Positions 33,491-43,434 are shown, numbered from the stretch's first letter. The stretch: 64,000 nucleotides of DNA from Marivirga sericea (GCF_900177665.1 NZ_FXAW01000003.1:398655-462654); one strand, 5' to 3'. The notes: a model not told the origin generated them from the letters alone. Program-made: numbers and translations.

Positions 33491-34399
33491 ATGAAAAATA
33501 TCTTAATCATAACATTTCTTTTTGTTCTATTTCAGGGATGCGGACAGAAAAAAGAACAAGCCCCACAAGAGCTAATCAGCTTTTCGATAGACCAAAATTT
33601 TGGTGATTATTGGTATCAAGGCAAAGCAGAACTGACTTCCTATGAGTTGGAGCAAGTTCGATATGGAGAAAAGAGAAAAGGTGAAGCGGTGCTGATTTTT
33701 GTAACAGAAGATTTCTCGAAAAGCAAACAAGTGAAGTTAGATAATCCTTCCGCAAATTCTGACGATGCAGAGAAGGTAATGAAACTCAATTTCACCAAGA
33801 AATTCAATACGGGAATTTATCCTTACTCTATTATGACCTCGGTATTTGCTCCTGTCTACCCAAAAAGTGACCTACACGCAAGAAAACTCACCACTTCGGT
33901 TCAGGAATGGTGCGGTCACGTATTCATGCAACTTAACAATGAAACAAATCAGTACAATCTATTGAGTAGATCTTATTTTGAGAGTGAGGGTGATCTTGAG
34001 ATGAGTTTAGACAAAATTTGGCTGGAGGATGAACTCTGGACTTTAATACGCTTAGACCCTGCCCAAATTCCTGAAGGAGAAATAAAGTTGCTACCTTCCA
34101 CACAATATTTAAGACTTAAACATAAGGACTTGAAAGCTTATACTGCCATGATCAAAGTGCTAAAAAATGAGCATCTAAATGAACTTAAGATTCAAATACC
34201 TGCATTAGAGCGTAAGGTATCAATTTTCTATCAAAACAAATTCCCTTACGACATTGAGAGTTGGGAAGAAAGTTATCCAGAAGGTGGGGAAATCATGACC
34301 ACTTCTGCAAAACTTAAAAAGCGGATAATGTTGGATTACTGGAAAAAAAATAGCGTACAGGACAGTACCTTCAGAAAAGAGCTTAGCCTTGGATATTAG
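33491..34399 (+). CDS. conserved lipoprotein of unknown function
   Basis: A 302-residue lipoprotein (signal IIITFLFVLFQGC, then GQKKEQ). The pattern FGDYWYQGKAELTSYELEQVRYGEKRKGEAVLIFVTEDFS and SIMTSVFAP, TSVQEWCGHVFMQLN marks a Bacteroidota family that is sometimes wrongly labelled septum formation inhibitor Maf. No catalytic motif is visible. The true maf gene is at 55.3 kb. The lipobox is not followed by acidic residues, so it may face the periplasm. Confidence 0.75.
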   Translation: MKNILIITFLFVLFQGCGQKKEQAPQELISFSIDQNFGDYWYQGKAELTSYELEQVRYGEKRKGEAVLIFVTEDFSKSKQVKLDNPSANSDDAEKVMKLNFTKKFNTGIYPYSIMTSVFAPVYPKSDLHARKLTTSVQEWCGHVFMQLNNETNQYNLLSRSYFESEGDLEMSLDKIWLEDELWTLIRLDPAQIPEGEIKLLPSTQYLRLKHKDLKAYTAMIKVLKNEHLNELKIQIPALERKVSIFYQNKFPYDIESWEESYPEGGEIMTTSAKLKKRIMLDYWKKNSVQDSTFRKELSLGY

Positions 34400-34497
34400 C
34401 CCATAACAAAGCATCCGCTCGGCATTAAAAACTGCAATAGATGAATACGCTTAAATCTCTTGAATTTTGCAAATCCTTAATACGGATCAATCTAGGG

Positions 34498-36372
34498 TTA
34501 ATAAGCTCTTACTTCTTTTCCTTCCATAAAATTGACAAAGGCTTTATTTACCACTCTGTTTCCTCCTTGAGTTGGAAAATCACCCGTAAAATACCAATCT
34601 CCTAAGTGTTCAGGACTTGCTTTATGCAAATTTTCAACCGTTTGGTAAATTACTTCCACCTCTGCTTCGATTGTATCAACCTTCACTAATTCAGCAATTT
34701 TTTGAGAAATTTGCTCATAACTAAAAGGCGCAAAAACATCTTTGACATGATTCTCTGTATTATCACTAATTAGACACTTTTGATACGCCTCATCAAGTAT
34801 ATTCTCTTGCTTCGTTTCTTTTAGTAAAGCTAAAACCGCTCTGAATGCAATGAAGTCTTTCATTTTACTCATATCAATTCCATAGCAATCCGGGAAGCGA
34901 ATCTGAGGAGCTGAAGAAACAATTATTATTTTCTTGGGCTCCAACCTGTCGAGCATTCGTAGAATACTTTTTTCTAAGGTGGTACCACGAACAATAGAAT
35001 CATCAATAACCACCACGGTATCAACTTTCTTTTTTATAACTTCATAGGTGGTGTCATAAACATGGGCTACTAAGTCGTCCCTATGAGCATCATCAGTGAT
35101 AAAAGTTCTTAATTTGGCATCCTTAATTACTAATTTCTCTACTCTAGGACGGAATGACAATAGTTTTTCGAGTGCTTCATCATCTTCTCGAGCACTTCTT
35201 AGTTCTTGTAATTGTCTTTTGGCCAAGTGTTGCTCCATCCCTTCCATCATTCCTAAAAACGAAGTTTCGGCTGTATTTGGGATGTACGAAAATACAGTGT
35301 TTTCTAAATCATAGTCTATCGCTTCCAAGATCTTAGGGACTAAGAGCTTTCCTAAGGTTTTTCGCTCAGCGTAGATCTCAGGATCAGATCCTCTTGAGAA
35401 GTAAATCCTCTCAAAACTGCACGATTTTCGCTCCAAAGGCTCAATGAATTGCTCCATTTTATAATCACCTTTAGTATTGATGACCAAAGCATGCGCAGGC
35501 TTTATTTCTTGAATATCTTTATAGTTGACATTAAATGCCGTTTTAATAGCTGTCTTCTCTGAAGCAACTACCACAACCTCATCATCGGCATAAAAATGCG
35601 CAGGCCGAATACCTGAAGGGTCTCTAGCTACAAACGCATGCCCTGCACCTGTAATGCCAGCCATAGCATATCCTCCATCAAAATCGCGACAAGCACGCTG
35701 TAGCACTTGAAGCAAATCTAATTTTTCTTCAATTATCTGAGTAATTTCAGCATTAGTATATTCATCTTTGTGGAGCTCGAATATTCTCTGATTTTCTTCA
35801 TCTAGGAAATGACCGATTTTTTCCATTACCGTCACCGTATCCACTTTTTCTTTAGGATGCTGGCCTAATTCGGTTAAAATATCAAAAAGCTCTTCAACAT
35901 TTGTCATGTTGAAGTTTCCAGCTACCATCAAACTCCTGTTTTTCCAGTTATTTTGACGTAACATGGGATGACAATTTTCAATAGCATTCTGCCCATGAGT
36001 CCCATACCGTAAATGTCCTAACCAGACTTCTCCTGTAAATGCACAATTTTCTTTCAACCACTTCTCTTGGTTAAACCATTTACCCCCTTCTTTTTTTGCT
36101 TTCTTATATTTTTTAGAGATTTTCTTAAATATCTGTGTAATGGGTTGGTTATCTACTGAACGATATCGGCTGATGTAACGGTGCCCAGGTTCTACATTTA
36201 GCTTCACATTCCCTACTCCTGCACCATCTTGTCCACGATTATGCTGCTTTTCCATCAACAAGTAAAGTTTGTTCATGGCATAAAGCGGACCATATTTATC
36301 TATGAAATATTGGAGAGGTTTTCTTAAGCGGATTAAGGCTATTCCGCATTCGTGTTTAATGATATCGCTCAT
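34498..36372 (-). CDS. amidophosphoribosyltransferase-like protein (long form)
   Basis: A PurF-type enzyme that makes 5-phosphoribosylamine from PRPP and glutamine, or a close paralogue. The 624 residues exceed the usual 470-510. The nucleophile would be Cys9 (HECGIALIRL) after removal of an eight-residue propeptide. The glutaminase domain has NRGQDGAGVG and GHLRYGTHG. The phosphoribosyltransferase site is VVVIDDSIVRGTTLEKS. Additional sequence lies between the two domains and at the C-terminus (HLGDWYFTGDFPTQGGNRVVNKAFV). This long version is typical of Bacteroidota, often next to a normal PurF elsewhere, so the exact role is uncertain. Confidence 0.85.
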   Translation of the reverse strand: MSDIIKHECGIALIRLRKPLQYFIDKYGPLYAMNKLYLLMEKQHNRGQDGAGVGNVKLNVEPGHRYISRYRSVDNQPITQIFKKISKKYKKAKKEGGKWFNQEKWLKENCAFTGEVWLGHLRYGTHGQNAIENCHPMLRQNNWKNRSLMVAGNFNMTNVEELFDILTELGQHPKEKVDTVTVMEKIGHFLDEENQRIFELHKDEYTNAEITQIIEEKLDLLQVLQRACRDFDGGYAMAGITGAGHAFVARDPSGIRPAHFYADDEVVVVASEKTAIKTAFNVNYKDIQEIKPAHALVINTKGDYKMEQFIEPLERKSCSFERIYFSRGSDPEIYAERKTLGKLLVPKILEAIDYDLENTVFSYIPNTAETSFLGMMEGMEQHLAKRQLQELRSAREDDEALEKLLSFRPRVEKLVIKDAKLRTFITDDAHRDDLVAHVYDTTYEVIKKKVDTVVVIDDSIVRGTTLEKSILRMLDRLEPKKIIIVSSAPQIRFPDCYGIDMSKMKDFIAFRAVLALLKETKQENILDEAYQKCLISDNTENHVKDVFAPFSYEQISQKIAELVKVDTIEAEVEVIYQTVENLHKASPEHLGDWYFTGDFPTQGGNRVVNKAFVNFMEGKEVRAY

Positions 36373-36595
36373 GACTTTTTACTTAAAACACAAAGTTAAG
36401 TTTATTATAATTGATGTTCAATGTTTTTCTGTTTTTAAGACTAGAACTAGAAATAATACAAGTAATATATTCGATGGAACTATAGTATTATTAGGATGAA
36501 TATACTTAATTGCTAAAGGTTAAGTTTCAAAATAATCCTATTTTTGATTTTTACTTTTTGATGCTACTGGCTTCAAACCAAAACATAAACCAAGC

Positions 36596-38578
36596 TTGAA
36601 AGTGATAAAGGCTGTTTTTTTACAAATAACCCTGTTTTTTTTAACTCTCTCATTGGGGATTAGTCAAGATATCTCTTTCGATTCTTTAAATCAGTATTAT
36701 CAAAATGAATTAAAGAACGCACATGAAAGGAATTTCAAACAAACCGATTTATTTAAAAAAGTAGAAAAAACGCCCCTGTCGCAAATTTCGAAGTTTTCTC
36801 AATTCCAAGAGTCTTTAAAGCTCATGGCATTAGTTGAGAGTCAAGAGGAAAATGAGTTGGGTATTCAACTTATCTCAACAATAATTCCATTAGCCAAATC
36901 AAAAGATCAATTTCAAGCATTTCTTTATTATAAATTGGCCCAATTCTATCAAAAAGTAAGTAAGCCAGTAGAATCTTTGGAATACTATTTAAAGGCCACT
37001 ACTTTTTTATCAAAACTAAAAGCCAATTCTCTTTTGGCACATGCATACTTAAGAATTAGTATAATAAATTTGAGTGGATGGAATAACGAAATAAGTATTG
37101 AATTTGCTAATAAAGGTTTGCAAACTTTAAAAACAATTGAAAAATTCACCAGAACAGATAGCCTATCTTTACTAGGATTGCATGAAGTTAAAGGAATTGC
37201 ATACCGGAGAACTCATCGATTTGATGAATCACTATCAAGCATTAATAAAGCTATTGAAATCTCTACAGCACTTCAAGACTCTGTTCGGCTGGCCTTAAAC
37301 AATGGTAATAAAGCCACCATATTCTATAAAAAAGGAGACTATGACTTAGCTATTCCTTTGCTTGAAAAAGATTTCGAAACTAGCATTGAAGCAGGCGTAT
37401 ACAACAGTGGTATGAATGCCCTTATCTATTTAAGTTGGATCTATTCAGAAATGGGTAATAGAGAGGCCGTTGTGAGCACCTTTGAAAAAATGCAGGCTAT
37501 TGAAAAAAAATATTCTATCACAGATCCAAAATCAAAAGCTGAATATTTAAAAGTAGGCGCTACAGTGGCAGAAATCAAAGGTGATACTGCTAAATCCAAT
37601 CAATATTTAAGAGAGTACATATTAGAGGATAAGATCAGAGATTCTATTAATATGAGCAATGACATCGCAAGCTTACATGAGCGTCATTTGATGGAACAAG
37701 AAATAAGCAAATTAGAATTGTTACAAAACGCTAATCAACTCCAAGCATCTCATTTAAAGCTGAGAACTGCCTTATTGATTATTATTGCCCTCACTTTATT
37801 GGTAGTTCTTTGGTATGTTTTTACACTCAGAAGTAAAAACAAGAAAATAGATAAATTAAACGAGATGTTAGAAGCCAAAGTATCTGAAAGAACTGCTCGT
37901 TTGATGGAAATCAATAAAGAATTGGATACATATTTATATCGAGCATCTCATGATATTAGACGTCCAATTAGAACATTATTGGGACTCAATAATATTGCTC
38001 AAATCAATTCAGATCCGGAGCAAATGAAGCAACTTTTCAGCAAGGTACAATCCACTGCCATGAGCATGGACAAAATGTTGTTCAAATTACAAATGGCATA
38101 TGAACTCAATAGCTCACACGCAACAGAAAAAGTGGAAATTGAAGATCTAATCAAAGAATGCCTTGATGATATGTCGCTGGAAATAAAAGAACATAATGCC
38201 ACTGTTACGGTCAATATCCATGAACAGGCAACTACTTTAGATGGGAATACTGCATTGCTGAGAATAGCATTGGATAATATTATAGAAAATGCTCTTCTTT
38301 ATCAAAGAGATGAAGATAGTGAAATAGAAATTTTCACTGATATCGGAAATTATTTTTTCTATATCCACGTAAAAGACAATGGATTCGGAATACCACAAAA
38401 ATACTTTGGAGATTTATTTAAGCCTTATTTCAAAATCAGTAACAAAACGCAAGGATCTGGATTAGGATTATTTTTAGCTCATAAAGCCATTTCATTTTTA
38501 GCGGGAGAGATTTCGGTAAGTTCAACTGTAAATGAGGGATCTCAGATAACCTTAAAAATTCCTATTAATCCCAAATAG
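36596..38578 (+). CDS. TPR-containing sensor histidine kinase
   Basis: A 660-residue membrane kinase. It starts at TTG 36596 (KVIKAVFLQITLFFLTLSLG signal) because no in-frame ATG precedes it up to a stop at 36545; GTG at 36602 is the alternative. Residues 60-350 are TPR repeats outside the membrane, TM is near 390-412 (LLIIIALTLLVVLWYVFTL), then a short coiled coil. The phosphate-accepting His452 is in YRASHDIRRPIRTLLG. The ATPase domain has NIIENALLY (N box), DNGFGIP (G1) and GSGLGLFLA (G2). No response regulator gene is adjacent, so it is an orphan kinase. Its 3' end overlaps the convergent murI by 14 bases. Confidence 0.9.
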   Translation: MKVIKAVFLQITLFFLTLSLGISQDISFDSLNQYYQNELKNAHERNFKQTDLFKKVEKTPLSQISKFSQFQESLKLMALVESQEENELGIQLISTIIPLAKSKDQFQAFLYYKLAQFYQKVSKPVESLEYYLKATTFLSKLKANSLLAHAYLRISIINLSGWNNEISIEFANKGLQTLKTIEKFTRTDSLSLLGLHEVKGIAYRRTHRFDESLSSINKAIEISTALQDSVRLALNNGNKATIFYKKGDYDLAIPLLEKDFETSIEAGVYNSGMNALIYLSWIYSEMGNREAVVSTFEKMQAIEKKYSITDPKSKAEYLKVGATVAEIKGDTAKSNQYLREYILEDKIRDSINMSNDIASLHERHLMEQEISKLELLQNANQLQASHLKLRTALLIIIALTLLVVLWYVFTLRSKNKKIDKLNEMLEAKVSERTARLMEINKELDTYLYRASHDIRRPIRTLLGLNNIAQINSDPEQMKQLFSKVQSTAMSMDKMLFKLQMAYELNSSHATEKVEIEDLIKECLDDMSLEIKEHNATVTVNIHEQATTLDGNTALLRIALDNIIENALLYQRDEDSEIEIFTDIGNYFFYIHVKDNGFGIPQKYFGDLFKPYFKISNKTQGSGLGLFLAHKAISFLAGEISVSSTVNEGSQITLKIPINPK

Positions 38579-39377
38579 GAAACTTTTCTAAATGTACTTC
38601 CTCATGAAAGAATATTTTAGCAGAAGCTTCAAATGAGGCTGTTATATCAGAAACCAAAAATCTATCTTTTCTTATTTTACTTTCAGATAGGAGGTCATGT
38701 TCTTTTAAAAATTGCTGTAATTTTCTTGCAACTATAGTTGCTGAATCTAACACATCCACACCTCCATTATAAAAATTACTAATTTCCTGTTTAATTAGTG
38801 GATAATGAGTGCAACCCAAAATTAATGCTTCAATTGCCTCTAACTCTTCATTGTGAAGATACGCCTCAATAATATCATGGCTAATTCTGTTTTCAAAAAA
38901 ACCTTCCTCAATCATAGGGACCAAAAGCGGAGTGGCTAAACTCTTTAATTCAATGATAGGATTAAGTTGCTTTAATTTAGATTCATAGACATTTGAATTT
39001 ACAGTTTGCTTAGTGCCTATTAAACCCACCTTTTGATTGCTATAGTTTTTTGCTACATATTCGACCACAGGATCAATTACATTAAAAACTTTTGCTTTGG
39101 AACCCACGTATTCCCGAACTAAATCGAAAGCGGCTGAAGAAGCAGAGTTACAAGCAATTAAGATTAGCTTACACCCTTGCTGAAGTAGGACATCCGTAAC
39201 TTTTATACTGTAAGCCTGAATGGCAGCTGCTGATTTATCACCATAAGGTAAGTGGGCAATATCTCCAAAGTAGACCATGCTTTCATCGGGCATTAGCTCT
39301 TTGACTTTATGAGCCACAGTGAGGCCGCCAATACCAGAATCAAAAATACCAATAGGTGCAGAATTATCTTTATTCAT
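38565..39377 (-). CDS. murI: glutamate racemase
   Basis: Supplies D-glutamate for peptidoglycan. Length of 270 residues is normal. Both catalytic cysteines are in context (LIACNSASSAAF and ILGCTHYPLI), and the N-terminal IGIFDSGIGGLTV and VYFGDIAHLPYG are diagnostic. Cytoplasmic. Monocistronic or the last gene after the small membrane gene at 39429, 51 bases away on the same strand. Confidence 0.96.
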   Translation of the reverse strand: MNKDNSAPIGIFDSGIGGLTVAHKVKELMPDESMVYFGDIAHLPYGDKSAAAIQAYSIKVTDVLLQQGCKLILIACNSASSAAFDLVREYVGSKAKVFNVIDPVVEYVAKNYSNQKVGLIGTKQTVNSNVYESKLKQLNPIIELKSLATPLLVPMIEEGFFENRISHDIIEAYLHNEELEAIEALILGCTHYPLIKQEISNFYNGGVDVLDSATIVARKLQQFLKEHDLLSESKIRKDRFLVSDITASFEASAKIFFHEEVHLEKFPIWD

Positions 39378-39428
39378 GATGCAAATATGGGAAGTTGTTG
39401 GAATAATTTAGAAAATGAGCAGAAAATT

Positions 39429-39884
39429 CTATATTTCAATATCAAGCTGTCTCCCTTCTTCTTCCGCTTCTTTATCTTTTTTGGAGCCTATAGCTATCCC
39501 AACCGCAAAACCAATGGGAAGACCAATTCCTATAAAACCGTAATTATTCAATGAGGCACCAAATGCTACACCTAGGGGAATTCCAAATGCACTCATCCCA
39601 ATTGCCATCCACATATTTCTATAATGGTTTTTGGCAACCAAGTTCATTTCTTTTTCAACAATTTTTAAAATATTCTGATACGATTTCGCTAATTGAGCAG
39701 TTAATAACTTTTTAGATTCAACTTGGTTAACTTTTTTGATTTCTTCATTGATCGAATCAATAATCAATTCAGACATTTTTTTCTCTTTTAGCGCATTATT
39801 TAATTGTAGGAATTTTTGGATCTGCTTCGATAGGCTTTTAGTATGTACTCCTTGATATTTAGGATTGAATTTATTTAAAGGCAT
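39429..39884 (-). CDS. hypothetical membrane protein
   Basis: A 151-residue protein with about 90 charged helical residues (LNNALKEKKMSELIIDSINEEIKKVNQVESKKLL) followed by two Gly-rich membrane helices (MWMAIGMSAFGIPLGVAFGASL and YGFIGIGLPIGFAVGIAIG) and a charged tail. The Gly-zipper helices suggest oligomerisation in the inner membrane. I do not recognise the family. It lies 31 bases downstream of the YfcC-type transporter gene on the same strand, so it could be the third gene of that operon. Confidence 0.6.
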   Translation of the reverse strand: MPLNKFNPKYQGVHTKSLSKQIQKFLQLNNALKEKKMSELIIDSINEEIKKVNQVESKKLLTAQLAKSYQNILKIVEKEMNLVAKNHYRNMWMAIGMSAFGIPLGVAFGASLNNYGFIGIGLPIGFAVGIAIGSKKDKEAEEEGRQLDIEI

Positions 39885-39915
39885 CTTTTCTATTTTAAAT
39901 CCTAAATTATATATC

Positions 39916-41286
39916 TCAAACCCAATTAAAAAATAATACTGGCGGTAAAAGCAAAATCATAGCTAAAATTGTAAATATAACGATAATAGGTAAGGCCCAT
40001 TTTAGCCATTTTTCATAAGGAATCTTAGCGATGGACAGTACTCCCATGGTAACACCAGAAGTTGGGATTATTAAGTTTGAAATACCATCACCAAACTGAA
40101 AAGCCAGAACCGCAGTTTGCCTCCCTATTCCCAAGATATCACTGAGGGGAGCCATTATAGGCATAGTGAGCGCTGCTTGTCCGCTACCAGAGGGCAGAAA
40201 GAAATTCAATGCACTCTGCACAAAAAACATAACTTGAATAGAAGCATAATCTGGAATTCCTTCCGATAAAGAAGCAAGGCTATGCAATATGGTGTCAATA
40301 ATATTTCCATCTGTTGCCAAAATTAAAATACCCTTTGACAGAGCTACCACTAAAGCAGCAGGCATTAAATCCTTTGCTCCTTCTACTATAGCATCAATCG
40401 TTTTCTGCATTCCTAACTTTCCTATTATTCCAGAAATAATACCCAGCCCAACAAAGAGAGCTGCAATTTCACTGATGTACCAATCCCAACTATTGACTCC
40501 ATAGATTAGTAATACTAACCCAAGTCCGAAAGATGTCAGAATTAGCTTTTGCCTTCTCGTAAAGTCTGTGTTTTCAGCGGATTCAGTAAGCTTGATATCT
40601 GTTAAATAATGTTTTCTTTTGCCTTTATCAAGTAAATTACAATAGCGAATGATGAAAATATTCACTGCCAGAGTGAAAATTAGCCAGACAAGCAACCTAT
40701 ATTCCATTCCGCTAAATGGAGCTAACTCTGCAATTCCTTGTGCTACGCCAATGGTGAAAGGATTAGCAAAGGCACCTGCAAAACCTGCTCCTGCTCCTAA
40801 AAACGGAATCGCTACCCCTACCAATACGTCATAATTTAATGCTCTGGCTAATGGAATGGTAATTAGAACGAAGACTAAAACCTCCTCACTCATGCCGAAA
40901 GTAGCTCCAGAGAGGGAAAACAAAGAAATAATAATCGGTAATATCCACTTCTTACTTTGAGGATATTTCAGGCTATACTGCACCACGTATTGAAGTGCCG
41001 CATCAATAGCTCCAGTTTTATTAATAATCGCAAAAGCCCCACCCACCAGCAATATGAAGGCTATGATTTGTGCAGCAGATTGAAAGCCTTCTATTGGCGC
41101 TTTTAATAGATCGAATAAACCTTGTGGATTCTGTTCAGAGTAAGAAAAAGTATCCGGATCAATCACCTCCCGGCCGTTTACCAGTACTCTATCATAATTT
41201 CCAGCGGGAATAATCCAAGTCAATAAGGTGAAAACAATAAGAATAAAAAAAATGATGACGAGCGTATCCGGAAGTCTTTTTATCAT
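39916..41286 (-). CDS. YfcC-family (basic amino acid / DcuC-like) transporter
   Basis: A polytopic inner-membrane carrier of 456 residues in the ion transporter superfamily. TM1 and the following PAG motif (LVIIFFILIVFTLLTWIIPAG), QIIAFILLVGGAFAIINKTGAID, FSLSGATFGMSEEVLVFVLI, the PFLGAGAGFAGAFANPFTIGVAQGIAEL segment and LNFFLPSGSGQAALTMPIMAP are characteristic of YfcC proteins, annotated as putative basic-amino-acid antiporters. Its ATG overlaps the stop of the lipoprotein S51 gene (ATGA, four bases), so the two are translationally coupled. This makes arginine, ornithine or Asp-Arg dipeptide a plausible substrate, although none is proven for the family. Confidence 0.85.
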   Translation of the reverse strand: MIKRLPDTLVIIFFILIVFTLLTWIIPAGNYDRVLVNGREVIDPDTFSYSEQNPQGLFDLLKAPIEGFQSAAQIIAFILLVGGAFAIINKTGAIDAALQYVVQYSLKYPQSKKWILPIIISLFSLSGATFGMSEEVLVFVLITIPLARALNYDVLVGVAIPFLGAGAGFAGAFANPFTIGVAQGIAELAPFSGMEYRLLVWLIFTLAVNIFIIRYCNLLDKGKRKHYLTDIKLTESAENTDFTRRQKLILTSFGLGLVLLIYGVNSWDWYISEIAALFVGLGIISGIIGKLGMQKTIDAIVEGAKDLMPAALVVALSKGILILATDGNIIDTILHSLASLSEGIPDYASIQVMFFVQSALNFFLPSGSGQAALTMPIMAPLSDILGIGRQTAVLAFQFGDGISNLIIPTSGVTMGVLSIAKIPYEKWLKWALPIIVIFTILAMILLLPPVLFFNWV

Positions 41287-42122
41287 TGCGGAAATTTAAA
41301 TTTCTCGTTAGGAAGGTAAATGTTTAATTCAATGTTTTTTGCCCCTAACAATGTATTTTGAGTTTCTGATTGTTGATCTGAATTTCTAAAACTAACGACC
41401 TGCCATTCTCCAACCACAGTGGCAGAGTCATCCTGTATAAACAAAGCAGTTGATTCATCAATACCAAAACCAATATGGTCTGGCACTTCCAAAACTGCTG
41501 TTAAAAGCCTATTGTATCGGCTTCTGTAGATAAAATGCTGATCTATTATGATTTTGTCTGGTAATAAGCCTAAACCCTCATCAAAAATGATATTATCCTT
41601 TTCAATTGTGCGGAAGGTAGGGTGATATTCAGGATGTTTTTTTTCATCACCTGTAATCATTTTTTTACTCATAACAGCCGCCCCCGCACTTGTCCCGGCT
41701 ATAATTGCTCCTTTTTCGTAAGCTTTTCTGATAGCTATTCTTTCTGGTTCACTTAATACCTCCATTAATCGTCTTTGATCGCCTCCAGCCATGTAGATTA
41801 AAGAGGCATTTTCTATAGAATCCAGTAATTGATTTTGCCCTTTGGTGTAGTCTTTCAAATCAGCTAATCCTTTTTCAGCAAACTGTTTATTCGCATAATA
41901 ATAGGCGGAATCATCAGCAGAGGCCATCGGTAAAATATAGCCATAACCTTCCTTTAAATTAGCTAATTCAATCAGCTTATCAATCATCTCGGAAGGTCTG
42001 GAGCCTCCTCCTATTACGAATAGACCACCTTCGGGTAGATTTTCGATGGACGATTCTTTTCCTTGCTTTGTTTGACAAGAAAAAATTGTAGATATGATAA
42101 TGAAAAGGAATAGTTCTCTCAT
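41283..42122 (-). CDS. cyanophycinase-like S51 peptidase, lipoprotein (periplasmic)
   Basis: A 279-residue S51 serine exopeptidase close to CphB in length. The lipobox ends at Cys16 (STIFSC), followed by QTKQGK without acidic residues, so it probably stays in the periplasm. Landmarks are GGDQ (113-116), nucleophile Ser145 in AGTSAG, and D194-Q-H196-F with Arg200, Arg202 and Arg205. The DQHFxxRxRxxRL motif is identical to that of characterised cyanophycinase. It should cleave isoaspartyl-linked Asp-Arg polymer or short pieces to beta-Asp-Arg. It is coupled to the YfcC-type transporter gene. It has no good copy of the 29-nt element upstream, and a terminator separates it from the susCD genes. 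Confidence 0.92.
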   Translation of the reverse strand: MRELFLFIIISTIFSCQTKQGKESSIENLPEGGLFVIGGGSRPSEMIDKLIELANLKEGYGYILPMASADDSAYYYANKQFAEKGLADLKDYTKGQNQLLDSIENASLIYMAGGDQRRLMEVLSEPERIAIRKAYEKGAIIAGTSAGAAVMSKKMITGDEKKHPEYHPTFRTIEKDNIIFDEGLGLLPDKIIIDQHFIYRSRYNRLLTAVLEVPDHIGFGIDESTALFIQDDSATVVGEWQVVSFRNSDQQSETQNTLLGAKNIELNIYLPNEKFKFPQ

Positions 42123-42227
42123 TTTATATAAATCATTTTACTTCAAAGTATTTATCACTATAAGGCAGCAATTACTAATTGCATTAAATATACGATTATG
42201 AAACAAACAAATGTAAATGAAATTCTG

Positions 42228-42257
42228 AAAAAAATAAGCCGGAGGTAGAACCCTCCG
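42228..42257 (-). terminator. terminator of the susCD-propeller operon
   Basis: Stem CGGAGG / CCTCCG (42240-42245 with 42252-42257). On the minus strand it is followed by GCTTATTTTTTTC. It separates the propeller genes from the S51-YfcC pair. Confidence 0.8.
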
Positions 42258-42281
42258 ACTCATAACCTAAATAATAAAAAT

Positions 42282-43421
42282 TTAAAAATTTAAAGCAAGC
42301 CCACGTGGAGAGCCTTCCGCTACGAGTACTGTTTCAATTCCAGAACCGTCAAAATTAGCTGATTTAATTCGCCCGGCAGAACGATCAGCCCAATAGACTT
42401 TACTTTCTTCCGTGTTTATACTAATCCCATATGTCCTGCTACCATTAGCACCAATAGGTTCAATTGTGGCTACAGTAACTATATCAGAGTTATCGTTCAA
42501 GCTTACACTCTTGAGCCTATTATCTTCAGGATCGTCATAAACTGCCTGATCCCCAAAATACAACTTTTGATTTACTGGATCCACGGCCATTCCATATCCC
42601 CAACTACCTGCTACAAAAATTTCTAATCCCGAACCATTGGTATTAGCTACATAAATATTTTCTCCAACTGGGGGTACATTTACATCTGACACGTAAATTT
42701 TCCCATTATAAACTGCAATACCTTCAGGTAATTCTAAACCTTCGATCACTGTTTCTACACTTCCAGATCCATCGAGATTTCCTCTCTGAACGACTCCATC
42801 AGTACGATTTGTCCAATATACTTTTCCAGATTCAGTGTCGACAGCAACACTTCCAATCCCCGTTACTCCTTCATATAACACTTCTGGACTACTACCATCT
42901 AGATTCATCATATTAAGGCTCAAATTATCGTCATCAGCATAATATAGTTTTCCTCCATCTCTGTCAATAGCTAATCCATTGCCAAATCCGTTTAAATCAG
43001 CAGTAACATTTTGTTCTCCAACACCAATGATCTGTAACATATCTGAATCCATGTAGTACAGCGTAAAATCAATGTCCACAGATTGCAACAAGGCCAACTC
43101 CTGTGCTGACTCCTTGATTTCACCACTGCTAGTAGTTAAAACCACCAGTTTCACTTCGTATTCGCCAAATGCTTCATAAGTATGAACAGGTGAAACCTCT
43201 GAAGAAGTAGTACCATCGCCAAAAGACCATGTATAACTAGCAGAGCCAGCATTTTCTGGAATAATTGATTCATTGGTGAATTGAACTCTCCTTTCGTCTT
43301 CATTCAACACCTCAACCGAGAATTTTGAAACTGTGCTTGCTGGGGGCACAGGGAAATCATCGTCTATGGATGAACAAGCCCCCAGCAAAGCAGTAAAAAG
43401 AATTATTAATATATATCTCAT
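42282..43421 (-). CDS. PKD + YWTD-propeller surface lipoprotein B
   Basis: A 379-residue lipoprotein with lipobox LLGAC followed by SSIDDDF, an acidic signal of the sort that sends Bacteroidota lipoproteins to the cell surface. Residues about 30-110 are a PKD domain (SYTWSFGDGTTSSEVSPVHTYEAFGEYEVKLVV). Residues 120-379 form a six-bladed propeller with LDL-receptor-like YWTD repeats (KVYWTNRTDGVVQRGNLDGSG, KVYWADRSAGRIKSANFDGSG). It is the last gene of the susCD operon, 13 bases after its paralogue. By position it replaces SusE/SusF as a ligand-binding surface protein; the ligand is inferred, not shown. Confidence 0.85.
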   Translation of the reverse strand: MRYILIILFTALLGACSSIDDDFPVPPASTVSKFSVEVLNEDERRVQFTNESIIPENAGSASYTWSFGDGTTSSEVSPVHTYEAFGEYEVKLVVLTTSSGEIKESAQELALLQSVDIDFTLYYMDSDMLQIIGVGEQNVTADLNGFGNGLAIDRDGGKLYYADDDNLSLNMMNLDGSSPEVLYEGVTGIGSVAVDTESGKVYWTNRTDGVVQRGNLDGSGSVETVIEGLELPEGIAVYNGKIYVSDVNVPPVGENIYVANTNGSGLEIFVAGSWGYGMAVDPVNQKLYFGDQAVYDDPEDNRLKSVSLNDNSDIVTVATIEPIGANGSRTYGISINTEESKVYWADRSAGRIKSANFDGSGIETVLVAEGSPRGLALNF

Positions 43422-43434
43422 AGAAACCTAATTA

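Noticed and set aside
33491-34399. Septum formation inhibitor Maf
   Set aside because: Lacks the SKSPRR motif and is a lipoprotein; the genuine maf gene is at 55324-55905.
42199-42215. Possible fifth copy of the 29-nt element upstream of the periplasmic S51 gene (CAAACAAATGTA region)
   Set aside because: Only 12 of 16 AT-rich bases match and the CARCC block is missing; not better than chance by eye.
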